Shown here: positions 1 to 6,212 of the stretch, piece after piece
How positions within the stretch are numbered: position 1 is the stretch's first letter
How the letters are laid out: every line of letters starts with the position of its first letter
Assembly (NCBI GenBank): GCA_964643295.1
Contig: CAZXSN010000074.1
Location: 1 to 13,838 of the forward strand
Direction: 5' to 3'
Source of the DNA: Merdiplasma sp964643295
Lineage (GTDB): Bacteria; Bacillota; Clostridia; Lachnospirales; Lachnospiraceae
Length of the DNA: 13,838 bases
The notes under the pieces: model-generated
What the model was told of the DNA's origin: nothing
Seen by the model: only the letters and a program-made list of their open reading frames with translations
Databases searched by the model: none
Program-made: the position numbers and the translations under genes

Positions 1-1
1 C

Positions 2-364
2 ATCAACGAGGTGATCGCCACCGGTTCTGACGATTGTCTGATCGCCGAACTTCGCAAAGCGACAGACATTGACACCGTCATGAAGATCCTTCACCAGCAT
101 GGGTATCATGCCATCACGAAGGATTTTCTGCTTCTGGTACAGGAGAATGCGATCCACCTTCATGACGATGCCCTGCTGACCGATGAGGAGATCCACGCGC
201 TGGCAGGCAGCACCTTCTCGGAGCGGTGCCGGAAGTCCGTCAACCTGATCTTCGCCTTAAGCACCATCGCGGGATTGGCCTTAGGTTTCAGCGGATTAAG
301 CGATCCGGCTTTGCTGCTGGCGATCGCCAGCGGAATCAGCCTGATCTATGACGGCGACCGTTAA
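2..364 (+). CDS. Nif11-like leader peptide protein with hydrophobic tail (5' partial)
   Basis: The frame is open from base 2, and no ribosome binding site precedes the first internal GTG (11), so the true start probably lies upstream of the window. Counting from that GTG, residues 10-66 look like a Nif11-type leader: an amphipathic helical segment, an HGY motif (30-32), KDF (37-39), then LTDEEIHALAG ending in Ala65-Gly66, the place where leader peptidases cut in this family. Nif11 leaders are known to direct ribosomal peptides to modifying enzymes and exporters. The remaining 51 residues hold a basic patch (ERCRKS), two strongly hydrophobic stretches (about 76-94 and 98-113) and one cysteine. 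It could be a bacteriocin-like precursor, or a small two-helix membrane protein whose N-terminus only resembles a leader. No modification or export gene follows within the window. The family call is by eye only. Confidence 0.5.
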   Translation: MNEVIATGSDDCLIAELRKATDIDTVMKILHQHGYHAITKDFLLLVQENAIHLHDDALLTDEEIHALAGSTFSERCRKSVNLIFALSTIAGLALGFSGLSDPALLLAIASGISLIYDGDR

Positions 365-382
365 GGAATAACCATCCCCACC

Positions 383-407
383 AGGGCCGGTTGTACAAAC
401 CGGCCCT
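383..407 (+). terminator. Probable terminator hairpin after the Nif11-like gene
   Basis: A perfect 10-bp stem (383-392 with 398-407, AGGGCCGGTT) closes a 5-nt loop, 19 nt after the stop codon. Only a short, broken T run follows (TTCT), so termination strength is uncertain. Confidence 0.5.
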
Positions 408-490
408 TCTCATGTGCAGATTCTTTTCCTCTCATGAGGAACCATTCCTGTCAAACAACCGGGAAGTTTCTCCCCGTAAAGATAGCGCTT

Positions 491-539
491 TCAGCTTCAG
501 GTACCCTTAAGAGTACGCAGGATCCTTACGCTAAGCTGA
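491..539 (+). other. Structured stretch in the 365-573 gap
   Basis: The 209-nt gap holds no gene. Apart from the hairpin at 383-407 it contains an inverted repeat TCAGCTT (491-497) / AAGCTGA (533-539) that encloses two smaller palindromes, around CTTAAG and AGGATCCT. It lies just upstream of the small gene at 574 and could be a leader structure. No known RNA family is recognised. Confidence 0.3.
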
Positions 540-573
540 TAGTCACTTCTTCATAAAACGGAAGGAGCATAAG

Positions 574-867
574 TTGTCCTTTGCCCCTGAATTGGAAGTC
601 TTAAAGAAGCGTTCCTTAACAGCAAGGAAAGAACCGGGACTGGTAAACCTGATTTTATTCAGCAAATTTCATACGGCCACTGCCTATATCTATATGACGG
701 TGATGCCGGACAATCCGATCATTGACACTTCCATCCGGCTTTATGAAGAAAAAAGAAGAGATACTCTGATTTCTGGTTTCTTTAAAACCGCGAAATCGCC
801 CTTTCAGCCGGTTCCTCCGTCCCTCATGAGAGAAGGTTCTGAAAAAGAACCATGTCTGAAAACATAA
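574..867 (+). CDS. Hypothetical protein, 97 aa, TTG start
   Basis: A TTG start at 574 sits 6 nt after a good AAGGAG (562-567), the main argument that this is real. The 97-residue product is basic and soluble, with no signal peptide or clear membrane segment. A central segment (about residues 22-62) reads like folded protein (LVNLILFSKFHTATAYIYM, later IIDTSIRLYEEKRRD), and the tail is proline- and lysine-rich. I do not recognise a family. By eye the region is more AT-rich than the neighbouring genes, and the next 400 nt look degenerate, so this may be a fragment of a decayed gene. A 6-bp hairpin (835-851, GAAAA loop) lies near the end of the reading frame. Confidence 0.4.
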   Translation: MSFAPELEVLKKRSLTARKEPGLVNLILFSKFHTATAYIYMTVMPDNPIIDTSIRLYEEKRRDTLISGFFKTAKSPFQPVPPSLMREGSEKEPCLKT

Positions 868-977
868 GGATCTAGTGAATCCAGTGAAAAATCTGGCAGA
901 GGAGAAGGCGGGATTTCTTAAAACTCCTAAAGTGCCTCCGAAAATCTGCGAAATCCATCCTCCTAAGCAAAGAGATC

Positions 978-1006
978 TTGCGCATTCCTTTCACCTGGAC
1001 TATACT
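978..1006 (+). promoter_or_regulatory. Candidate sigma-A promoter for the YARHG gene
   Basis: TTGCGC (978-983), a 17-nt spacer and TATACT (1001-1006). The expected start near 1013 would give a leader of about 267 nt before the ATG at 1280. Confidence 0.4.
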
Positions 1007-1147
1007 GTTTCCATTCGAACAGCGGATGCCAAGATTTTGGGCTTGGAAGCGATTGTAAGAGATCCTTCGCGCCAGGTTTTCGTCGTGACAGGGAAAGCCA
1101 AAAGTGGGCTTTTCAACTGCCTGATAACAGGAGACCAGGGGAGGAAA

Positions 1148-1188
1148 GGGTTCGTCTTTACTTCTTCCGGCAGAAAAGTAAAAAACCC
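1148..1188 (+). other. Leader hairpin upstream of the YARHG gene
   Basis: GGGTT (1148-1152) pairs with AACCC (1184-1188), and TTTACTT (1157-1163) with AAGTAAA (1176-1182), around a 12-nt loop. A second small hairpin, AAAGCC / GGCTTT (1094-1112) followed by one more T, lies just upstream. Together they suggest a structured 5' leader. No known riboswitch family is recognised. Confidence 0.3.
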
Positions 1189-1279
1189 ATTTCAGGCAGG
1201 TCCGGAAATCCGTGATCACAGATGGCCTTCCCATGGTCTTCCGCTGTAATAATAAGGAAAGGAGATATGAGACAACCTT

Positions 1280-2359
1280 ATGACAAATTTTTCACCACCA
1301 TCCCTTCGCAGAACCTTCGCGGTTCTTCTGACACTTTTCCTGCTTGTGCCCGCCCATTCTCTGCCGGTAGAGGCGCAGGAAGGGGAGGGGATTTATATCG
1401 TCCCCGAAGCCGATATCCGCGATTATACGGAAGAGGAGATTATGGACATGCCGCTGCAGGTGGTCTGCTATGCCAAAAATGAGATCTATGCGCGGCACGG
1501 CAGACGCTTTCGGTCATCTGAGCTTGCCGGATACTTTGCAGAGCAGTCCTGGTATTCCGGCACGATTTCTCCGGATTCGTTTTCCGATGACTTGTTTAAT
1601 GATTATGAACATCACAACGTCGATCTTTTAAACGGACGAGAGAGCGAATTAAGCGACGGAGCCGGTTACCTGCTCGATCAGCCGGGATACAGTTATGAGG
1701 TCGTTAGAGAGTATGTTGACAATTATGTTAACGCTCAGAAATCCCCGGACAGCGAAGTCCCCGCAGAAACGCCAGTGAGGACACCTCGCGAAGTCACTGA
1801 GGAAGAGACCGCGTGGATTGAGGAAGCGTTAAACGAATACCGCGGCGTTGTCAGCGAAGCAACTTCATACCTGTATAATCCTCCCTCTGACAATCCGCCG
1901 TCAGACGGCGTATATCGCTACGCACTGGTGCAGATGCAGGCAGAAGATACCGTGCCGACCCTGCTGCTGGAAATGAAATCCGAAAACGGTCTGTCCTTTG
2001 CGCTAGTCTTTCAGTATGATCCGGAGAATAAGACAATACTGTCACCTGCCGATTCAGTGGTGGAAGGTGCATCATTAGCGGGTGGAATCCGTGGAGAAAT
2101 CAAAATGCAGGGGGATGGAAACGGGATCTGGACTGCGAACTGGTCCAGCGGGACCGGAGACGCAACCCTCTCCCGGATAACCATAGAAGGAAACACCCTT
2201 AAGGAAGAGGAGCAGTGGTCCGGAAGAATCGATTTGATGCCGGAAGAATTCACCTCCATCGACATCAGCTGGCACGATGTGCAGGATTTATCCGCCCTGG
2301 ATTCCTGGACTCCGGAAGATTTTTCCGGCCAGACGAATGAAAACGCGGAAGCGCAATGA
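1280..2359 (+). CDS. Secreted YARHG-domain protein, cut short by an in-frame TGA
   Basis: A signal peptide is visible: basic start, hydrophobic residues 12-24, then a VEAQ-type cleavage region near 30-33. Residues about 48-93 are a YARHG domain (YAKNEIYARHGRRF, ending near SWY), a small extracellular domain common in Firmicutes, function unknown. The rest (about 170-345) looks like a beta-rich extracellular domain with no family I can name. The ATG at 1280 is the only sensible start: an in-frame stop overlaps 1268-1270. Its spacing from AAAGGAG (1258-1264) is 15 nt, unusually long, while an out-of-frame ATG at 1267 sits too close. The stop at 2357-2359 falls straight after an acidic, low-complexity run (ETNENAEAQ-like), yet the frame continues open for 122 codons into sensible protein. 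I infer that the gene originally encoded about 482 residues. Confidence 0.8.
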   Translation: MTNFSPPSLRRTFAVLLTLFLLVPAHSLPVEAQEGEGIYIVPEADIRDYTEEEIMDMPLQVVCYAKNEIYARHGRRFRSSELAGYFAEQSWYSGTISPDSFSDDLFNDYEHHNVDLLNGRESELSDGAGYLLDQPGYSYEVVREYVDNYVNAQKSPDSEVPAETPVRTPREVTEEETAWIEEALNEYRGVVSEATSYLYNPPSDNPPSDGVYRYALVQMQAEDTVPTLLLEMKSENGLSFALVFQYDPENKTILSPADSVVEGASLAGGIRGEIKMQGDGNGIWTANWSSGTGDATLSRITIEGNTLKEEEQWSGRIDLMPEEFTSIDISWHDVQDLSALDSWTPEDFSGQTNENAEAQ

Positions 2360-2728
2360 ACTATACCGGCAGAAGAGGAAGGCCGAATCGTACTGACCGG
2401 GACGCTAAACGAGTACACCTACGACGAGGTGGCCGCCATGGCCGGAAATGACTATCCCCACAATGAGTACGAACGGGAACGCAATCCCACCTACTGGCTG
2501 GTTGTGTTTGATACTCCAAAGAAACTGGCCGTCAAGTCAGGCGATGGATTGGATTTTTTGACAGGCGAAGCATCTCTGATCTGGCTCAGCAGTGCAGAAA
2601 GATTAGAAAACCATGCGGGACAGGAGATCACCTTCAGCATTGATCCCGAAACTGCCTGGTGGCCGAGTGATGTCTCCCTGCCTGCTAACGAACCCAGGAC
2701 CAACGACGTGCACGTGTTAGAGGGATGA
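2360..2728 (+). pseudogene. C-terminal part of the YARHG protein, after the in-frame TGA
   Basis: These 122 codons are in the same frame as the gene at 1280 and are separated from it only by the TGA at 2357-2359. The segment begins TIPAEEEGRIVLTGTLNEY and goes on YTYDEVAAMAGNDYP, then PTYWLVVFDTPKKLAVKSGD, ending in a small beta-rich unit. From memory, C-terminal regions of Lachnospiraceae YARHG proteins have a similar form (Y-x-D/E-V, then a VFD-x-P strand and a GDG-like turn). Possible internal starts are a GTG at 2429 and an ATG at 2438, with only a weak GAGGTGG before the latter, so independent translation is doubtful. Most likely a recent nonsense mutation or a sequencing error. Stop-codon read-through cannot be excluded from sequence alone. 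Confidence 0.65.
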
Positions 2729-2870
2729 AGCAGCCAGACGCTTCTTAGGACCTATGCGGATTCATCCGCCTTGCTCATCCGGAGTATAGTCTCATCATAA
2801 TGAAGCTTCTTATCTGCCGGATCGTCAAGTAGAAAGCCTCTAAAATCAGCATCATTCAAGAACGAAATAG

Positions 2871-2912
2871 AAAGCCATGAGCACTCACTTGCCAGTCGCC
2901 CATGGCTTTTTG
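2871..2912 (+). terminator. Rho-independent terminator after the YARHG gene
   Basis: AAAGCCATG (2871-2879) pairs with CATGGCTTT (2901-2909), and the stem can extend inward by a GC/GC pair across one mismatch. T residues follow (TTTTTG). The 142 nt between the stop codon at 2728 and this hairpin hold no gene, only a short GCGGA / TCCGC inverted repeat. Confidence 0.75.
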
Positions 2913-3112
2913 TATTCCCACCCGGCTGCCGTCATTTCCTATTCTGCGGACCAGTCACATTTCCTTATCCTCGTATCTTCCGATTCTTTTCCCATCTCCC
3001 CGCACCTTGGGTCTTGCTCCTTTTGGCCCTCCTAAAGACTTCTTTGCTCCTTTGTTCCATTTTCAAACTTCGAATCTCAAACTCAAACTCCTGGTCGACT
3101 GCAAAAAATCCC
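2913..3112. other. Pyrimidine-rich spacer without a gene
   Basis: About 200 nt with a marked excess of C and T on the + strand. Any open frame here lacks a ribosome binding site and shows no protein-like pattern. I see no repeat or hairpin of note. It lies between the YARHG terminator and the thi promoter. Confidence 0.5.
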
Positions 3113-3141
3113 TTGCATCCCCGGCATCGCCGTAGTAGAAT
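3113..3141 (+). promoter_or_regulatory. Sigma-A promoter of the thi operon
   Basis: TTGCAT (3113-3118), a 17-nt spacer and TAGAAT (3136-3141). The expected start, about 3147-3150, falls exactly where the riboswitch P1 stem begins. Confidence 0.75.
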
Positions 3142-3146
3142 AGAAT

Positions 3147-3246
3147 CCGTGACAACGGGGAGGTCTTAAAGGCCTGAGAGTAAACCGCTAGGTTTTGACC
3201 CTTTGAACCTGATACAGATAATGCTGGCGCAGGAAAATACGTCATG
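3147..3246 (+). promoter_or_regulatory. TPP riboswitch (THI element)
   Basis: The conserved cores are plain: CTGAGAG (3174-3180), then ACCCTTTGAACCTGATACAG (from 3188) leading into ATAATGCTGGCGCAGGAAAA (to 3238). GTGAC (3149-3153) pairs with GTCAT (3241-3245) to close P1. TPP riboswitches bind thiamine pyrophosphate and switch off thiamine synthesis or transport genes when it is plentiful. The terminator 60 nt downstream is the likely expression platform, so control should act on transcription. It governs the genes from 3464. Confidence 0.95.
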
Positions 3247-3304
3247 AAGGAGAGAAAATGGTTCCGTGAATCCGGAGAGTTTCTCTTTCCCTGCATGGAA
3301 ATTT

Positions 3305-3331
3305 GCCGGTGCGTCTGCATCGGCTTTTTTT
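3305..3331 (+). terminator. Intrinsic terminator, expression platform of the TPP riboswitch
   Basis: GCCGGTGC (3305-3312) pairs with GCATCGGC (3317-3324, one G-T pair) around a GTCT loop, followed by seven T residues (3325-3331). It lies 59 nt past the aptamer and 132 nt before the first gene, which is what a TPP-promoted terminator should look like. The antiterminator partner probably lies in 3265-3304, but I could not define it uniquely. Confidence 0.85.
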
Positions 3332-3398
3332 GTGGCCGCCGCCGGGAATTCTTTTGCTTTCCTGTGCACCATCCCCATAGACGGCCTTCCTTAAGGTC

Positions 3399-3410
3399 TG
3401 AAACGTTTCA
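3399..3410. promoter_or_regulatory. 12-bp perfect palindrome, possible LacI-family operator
   Basis: TGAAACGTTTCA is a perfect palindrome with a central CG, the usual form of LacI-family operators. It is two bases shorter than a CcpA cre site. It lies between the riboswitch terminator and thiX. No regulator gene is present in the window. Confidence 0.3.
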
Positions 3411-3463
3411 CGCAGAAAAGATCCGAAGGACAAAACAATCAAGATCTTTTAGGAGTACGCAAC

Positions 3464-4225
3464 ATGAAGAAATGGAACCACGCAGCCCCGGTTCTGGTGA
3501 TCGCCGCGCTGCTTCTTGTATGGGAACTCATCGTAAGAATCGCGCAGATCCCCCTCTATGTGCTGCCGTCCCCCAGCGCGACGGTACGCTCCCTGATCGC
3601 GGAGGCACCGGAGTTACTCGAACACGCCGCCGTCACCATGATGGAGGCTTTGGTAGGGATGGGCATCTCCTTTGTCTTGGGTGTTGTCATTGGGATCTTG
3701 ATCGATGCCATGCCTACCTTTAAGAAGTGTATCTACCCGATCCTCGTAGTCACACAGACCGTACCGGTCATCGTACTTGCCCCGATCTTTATCATCTACC
3801 TGGGGTTTGGCTACGCGCCCAAGATTCTCACCGTCGTGCTGATGTGCTTCTTCCCGATCGTGGTCAGCTTCAGTGACGGACTGGGACAGATGGATGAGGG
3901 ATATTTAAACCTGGTACGCACCTATGGGGGTTCCCGCTGGCAGCTTTATAAGATCGTAAAGATCCCCTCGGCCTTTATCTCTCTGCTTTCCGGTCTTAAG
4001 GTGGCGGCCACCTACAGCATCAGCGGGGCAGTGGTCGGGGAATGGATCGCCTCCCAGAAAGGGCTTGGCTATTACCTGATCCGCGCCAAAAACGGCTACA
4101 TGCTCGACAAGGTCTTCGCCTGTGTGCTGGTGATCATCCTCTTAAGCCTTCTTATGAACGGACTGGTCAAGCTCTTTGGGGCACTTGTCATGCCGGGACA
4201 AAAAGCGGGAGGGAAACTTTCGTAA
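3464..4225 (+). CDS. thiX: ABC transporter permease, thiamine pyrimidine precursor (ThiX-like)
   Basis: This is the membrane subunit of an ABC importer. At 253 residues it has the usual size, with hydrophobic segments at about 6-24, 58-78, 95-118, 120-140, 180-200 and 222-244. The cytoplasmic coupling loop lies near residues 146-170 (RTYGGSRWQLYKIVKIP), matching the EAA-type motif of BPD permeases of the nitrate/taurine/ThiX group. The start has AGGAG 8 nt upstream. It is the first gene behind a TPP riboswitch and is followed by a matching binding protein and ATPase. That context, more than the protein itself, points to import of a hydroxymethylpyrimidine-type thiamine precursor. The exact substrate (HMP, formyl-aminopyrimidine or another) cannot be read from sequence. 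Confidence 0.88.
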   Translation: MKKWNHAAPVLVIAALLLVWELIVRIAQIPLYVLPSPSATVRSLIAEAPELLEHAAVTMMEALVGMGISFVLGVVIGILIDAMPTFKKCIYPILVVTQTVPVIVLAPIFIIYLGFGYAPKILTVVLMCFFPIVVSFSDGLGQMDEGYLNLVRTYGGSRWQLYKIVKIPSAFISLLSGLKVAATYSISGAVVGEWIASQKGLGYYLIRAKNGYMLDKVFACVLVIILLSLLMNGLVKLFGALVMPGQKAGGKLS

Positions 4226-4385
4226 AGGAAATTTAAAGAGGAAGAAAAGGTTTTCTATGTGAAGACTGATCTTTCCTTACTAAAGTCTCCCCGGTTTCGG
4301 AAGGCAAAAGCAGACTAATCTTTATCAAAAAGGAATGGGTATACCCCGCCGCAGAAGCGGGAGAAAGTTTAAGGAGGAAAAGCAA

Positions 4386-5378
4386 ATGAAAGACAGAAGA
4401 ATGCAGATTTTCGCAGCAGCCTTCCTGGCAGCCGCAGCGCTTGGCGCGGGGAGCGTCCCCGCGGAGGAAGCGCAAGATTTAAAGAAGGTCACCGTCATCC
4501 TTGACTACGTGCCGAACACGAACCATACCGGCATGTATGTGTCGCTGGACAAAGGCTACTATGAGGAGGAAGGGCTGGATGTGGAGATCATCGAACCCAC
4601 AGACGGCGCAACCGCCACGCTGGTCGCCCAGCAGAAGGGGACCTTCGGCATCAGCTATCAGGAGGACGTAACCATCGCCTTAACCAGCGCGGATCCGCTG
4701 CCTATTAAAACAATCGCCACGATCATCCAGCACAACACCTCCGGGTTTGTCAGTCTCGCGGACAGCGGAATCGAATCGCCCGCCGACTTTGAGGATAAAA
4801 CCTATGCCGGATGGGGAGGTCCCGGGGAGAGCGCGGTCCTGGAAGCCTGCATGACCAAAGCCGGGGCGGATTTCTCCAAATTGAATGTCGTGATCTCCGA
4901 CGGCAGCGGTTTTGAGGCCCTGGGCAAAAGCTGCGATATCATGTGGTTTTTTGAGGCCTGGGACAACGTGATGGCCTCCATGAACGACTGCGCGTTAAAC
5001 TACATGCCGTGCCGGGATCTGGACGAGCGGCTCGACTACTATACTCCGGTGATCATCACCAGCAATGAGGTAATCGAATCAGATCCGGAAATGGTGTCCG
5101 CCTTCCTGCGGGCCACAAAGAGAGGGTATGAGGACGTGATCGCCGATCCGGATGCCGGAGCGGAGATTCTCTCCCAGCATGCGCCGAACTATGACCTGGA
5201 GATGCTTAAAATCTCCCAGGGCATCCTCGCGGAGAAATACATGGAGGATACAGACACCTGGGGAATGATGAAGGACGAAGTCTGGGACAACTACAGCAGC
5301 TTCTTACAGGAGTACGGTGTGATTAAGGAGTCGATTCCGGCCTCCGAGTGCTACACGAACGAATTCCTGGAGCAGTAG
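4386..5378 (+). CDS. thiY: Substrate-binding protein of the thiamine-precursor importer (ThiY-like, NMT1 family)
   Basis: This is the extracytoplasmic receptor that would capture the pyrimidine precursor. I chose the ATG at 4386 because AAGGAGG (4371-4377) sits 8 nt before it. A longer in-frame start at 4335 has no such site and would spoil the signal peptide. The 330-residue product begins with a signal sequence (hydrophobic about 7-22) and a likely signal peptidase I site after SVPA (26). There is no lipobox cysteine, which is odd for a Gram-positive binding protein. The mature part shows NMT1/THI5-like features: DYVPNTNHTGMYVSLDKGYY (about 40-59), a DGATATLVAQQKG segment, and the domain-crossing GWGGPGES. 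It lies 160 nt after thiX, with only a small hairpin (4345-4361) just above its ribosome binding site. Confidence 0.88.
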   Translation: MKDRRMQIFAAAFLAAAALGAGSVPAEEAQDLKKVTVILDYVPNTNHTGMYVSLDKGYYEEEGLDVEIIEPTDGATATLVAQQKGTFGISYQEDVTIALTSADPLPIKTIATIIQHNTSGFVSLADSGIESPADFEDKTYAGWGGPGESAVLEACMTKAGADFSKLNVVISDGSGFEALGKSCDIMWFFEAWDNVMASMNDCALNYMPCRDLDERLDYYTPVIITSNEVIESDPEMVSAFLRATKRGYEDVIADPDAGAEILSQHAPNYDLEMLKISQGILAEKYMEDTDTWGMMKDEVWDNYSSFLQEYGVIKESIPASECYTNEFLEQ

Positions 5379-5390
5379 AAACATATCTCA

Positions 5391-5440
5391 ATCCGCCGGG
5401 GGCCGTTCGTTTGTTTCCCCGGCGGATCTGCATGAACGGC
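5391..5440 (+). other. Two overlapping, mutually exclusive hairpins between thiY and thiZ
   Basis: Hairpin A is a perfect 11-bp stem: ATCCGCCGGGG (5391-5401) with CCCCGGCGGAT (5417-5427). Its loop begins with GCCGTTCGT (5402-5410), which can instead pair with ATGAACGGC (5432-5440) as hairpin B (9 pairs, one G-T). The connecting loops look too short for both to form fully as a pseudoknot, so they probably compete. No T run follows, so this is not a classical terminator. It lies 20 nt before the thiZ start and could set relative expression, RNA stability or attenuation. Confidence 0.55.
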
Positions 5441-5459
5441 AGGTGGATCCTGGAAGATT

Positions 5460-6212
5460 ATGAAACTTACAGTAACACATTTAAATTTTTCCTATAACGA
5501 TCAGCAGGTCTTAAAGGATTTGTCCTTTTCGGTGGGAGACGGGGAGTTTGTCAGCATCCTCGGCCCCTCCGGCTGCGGCAAATCAACGCTTTTAAACGTC
5601 CTGTCCGGAATCCTAAGCCCGCAAAGCGGGGAGATTTTTATCGACGGCGTAAAGATAAAGGGCATGCATTCTGAGTTTGCCTACATGCCGCAAAATGACC
5701 TTCTGCTTCCCTGGCGCACGATTTTAGACAACGTCTGCCTCTACGGGGAAATCCATCACTGCAAAGAGGAAATGCGGGAAAAGGCGAAAGAGAAGATGGC
5801 CCAGTTTGGTCTCACGGGATGCGAGAACAAGTATCCGGGGGAGCTTTCCGGCGGTATGCGACAGCGGGCGGCCTTTCTTCGCACCTCCATGTGCGAGGCC
5901 GGTATCTATCTGCTGGATGAACCCTTCGGCGCCCTCGACGTGATCACCCGCGGAGATTTGCAGGACTGGCTGCGCTCCCTTTGCAGCGATCTGAAAAAAA
6001 CAATCCTGCTGGTCACCCACGACATGGATGAGGCGATCTATCTTTCCGACCGCATCCTGATCATGGGAAGGGCGGGACAGGGGATCAAAGAGGAGATCAC
6101 GATCGCGGAGAAGAACAAAACCAGAGAGTGGCTCTTTACCCAGGGGGAACTGCGCTCGCAGATCCACCACATCATCAAACAGGAGGATGCGGCAAATGGG
6201 ACAGCCGTCTGA
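5460..6212 (+). CDS. thiZ: ABC transporter ATPase of the thiamine-precursor importer (ThiZ-like)
   Basis: This is the ATP-hydrolysing subunit that powers the importer. All motifs are intact: Walker A GPSGCGKST (35-43), Q-loop with Gln78, signature LSGGMRQR (129-136), Walker B LLDEP (151-155, catalytic Glu154), D-loop GALD and switch His187 in THD. Its 250 residues and sequence fit the nitrate/sulfonate/taurine (SsuB/TauB) group to which ThiZ belongs. The ribosome binding site is weak (GGAAG, 4 nt before the ATG), so translation may depend on coupling or on the structure at 5391-5440. Its last codons overlap the start of the TatD-family gene, a sign of co-translation. Confidence 0.92.
   Translation: MKLTVTHLNFSYNDQQVLKDLSFSVGDGEFVSILGPSGCGKSTLLNVLSGILSPQSGEIFIDGVKIKGMHSEFAYMPQNDLLLPWRTILDNVCLYGEIHHCKEEMREKAKEKMAQFGLTGCENKYPGELSGGMRQRAAFLRTSMCEAGIYLLDEPFGALDVITRGDLQDWLRSLCSDLKKTILLVTHDMDEAIYLSDRILIMGRAGQGIKEEITIAEKNKTREWLFTQGELRSQIHHIIKQEDAANGTAV

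Larger units (their letters stand above)
860..1249 (+). pseudogene. Weak open frame, possible EAL-domain remnant
   Basis: The frame is open from 860, with a GTG at 875 but no convincing ribosome binding site, and an equally long frame exists on the opposite strand. Counting from the GTG, residues about 40-65 (FHLDYTVSIRTADAKILGLE followed by AIVR) resemble the start of c-di-GMP phosphodiesterase EAL domains, where a YQPI..-D..tgkI.G.EALvRW pattern is usual. Nothing downstream continues the domain. This could be a decayed fragment or chance. A good promoter (978-1006) lies inside it, which argues that the stretch serves as the leader of the next gene instead. Confidence 0.2.

Noticed and set aside
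872..1234. 120-codon frame on the - strand
   Set aside because: No ribosome binding site, no recognisable motif, and it lies over a + strand promoter; likely chance in low-stop DNA.
2902..3135. 77-codon + frame in the pyrimidine-rich spacer
   Set aside because: It begins inside the terminator stem at 2901-2909, has no ribosome binding site and runs into the thi promoter -35 region.
3399..3410. CcpA cre site
   Set aside because: The palindrome is 12 bp, two bases shorter than the cre consensus, so a specific LacI-type operator fits better than cre.
3244..3723. Long + frame starting at the end of the riboswitch
   Set aside because: It runs through the riboswitch terminator and overlaps thiX in another frame. 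Its translation is Arg/Cys-rich and not protein-like.
4335..4385. Upstream in-frame ATG for thiY
   Set aside because: No ribosome binding site at suitable distance, and it would place an Arg/Lys-rich stretch before the signal peptide. The ATG at 4386 has AAGGAGG at ideal spacing.
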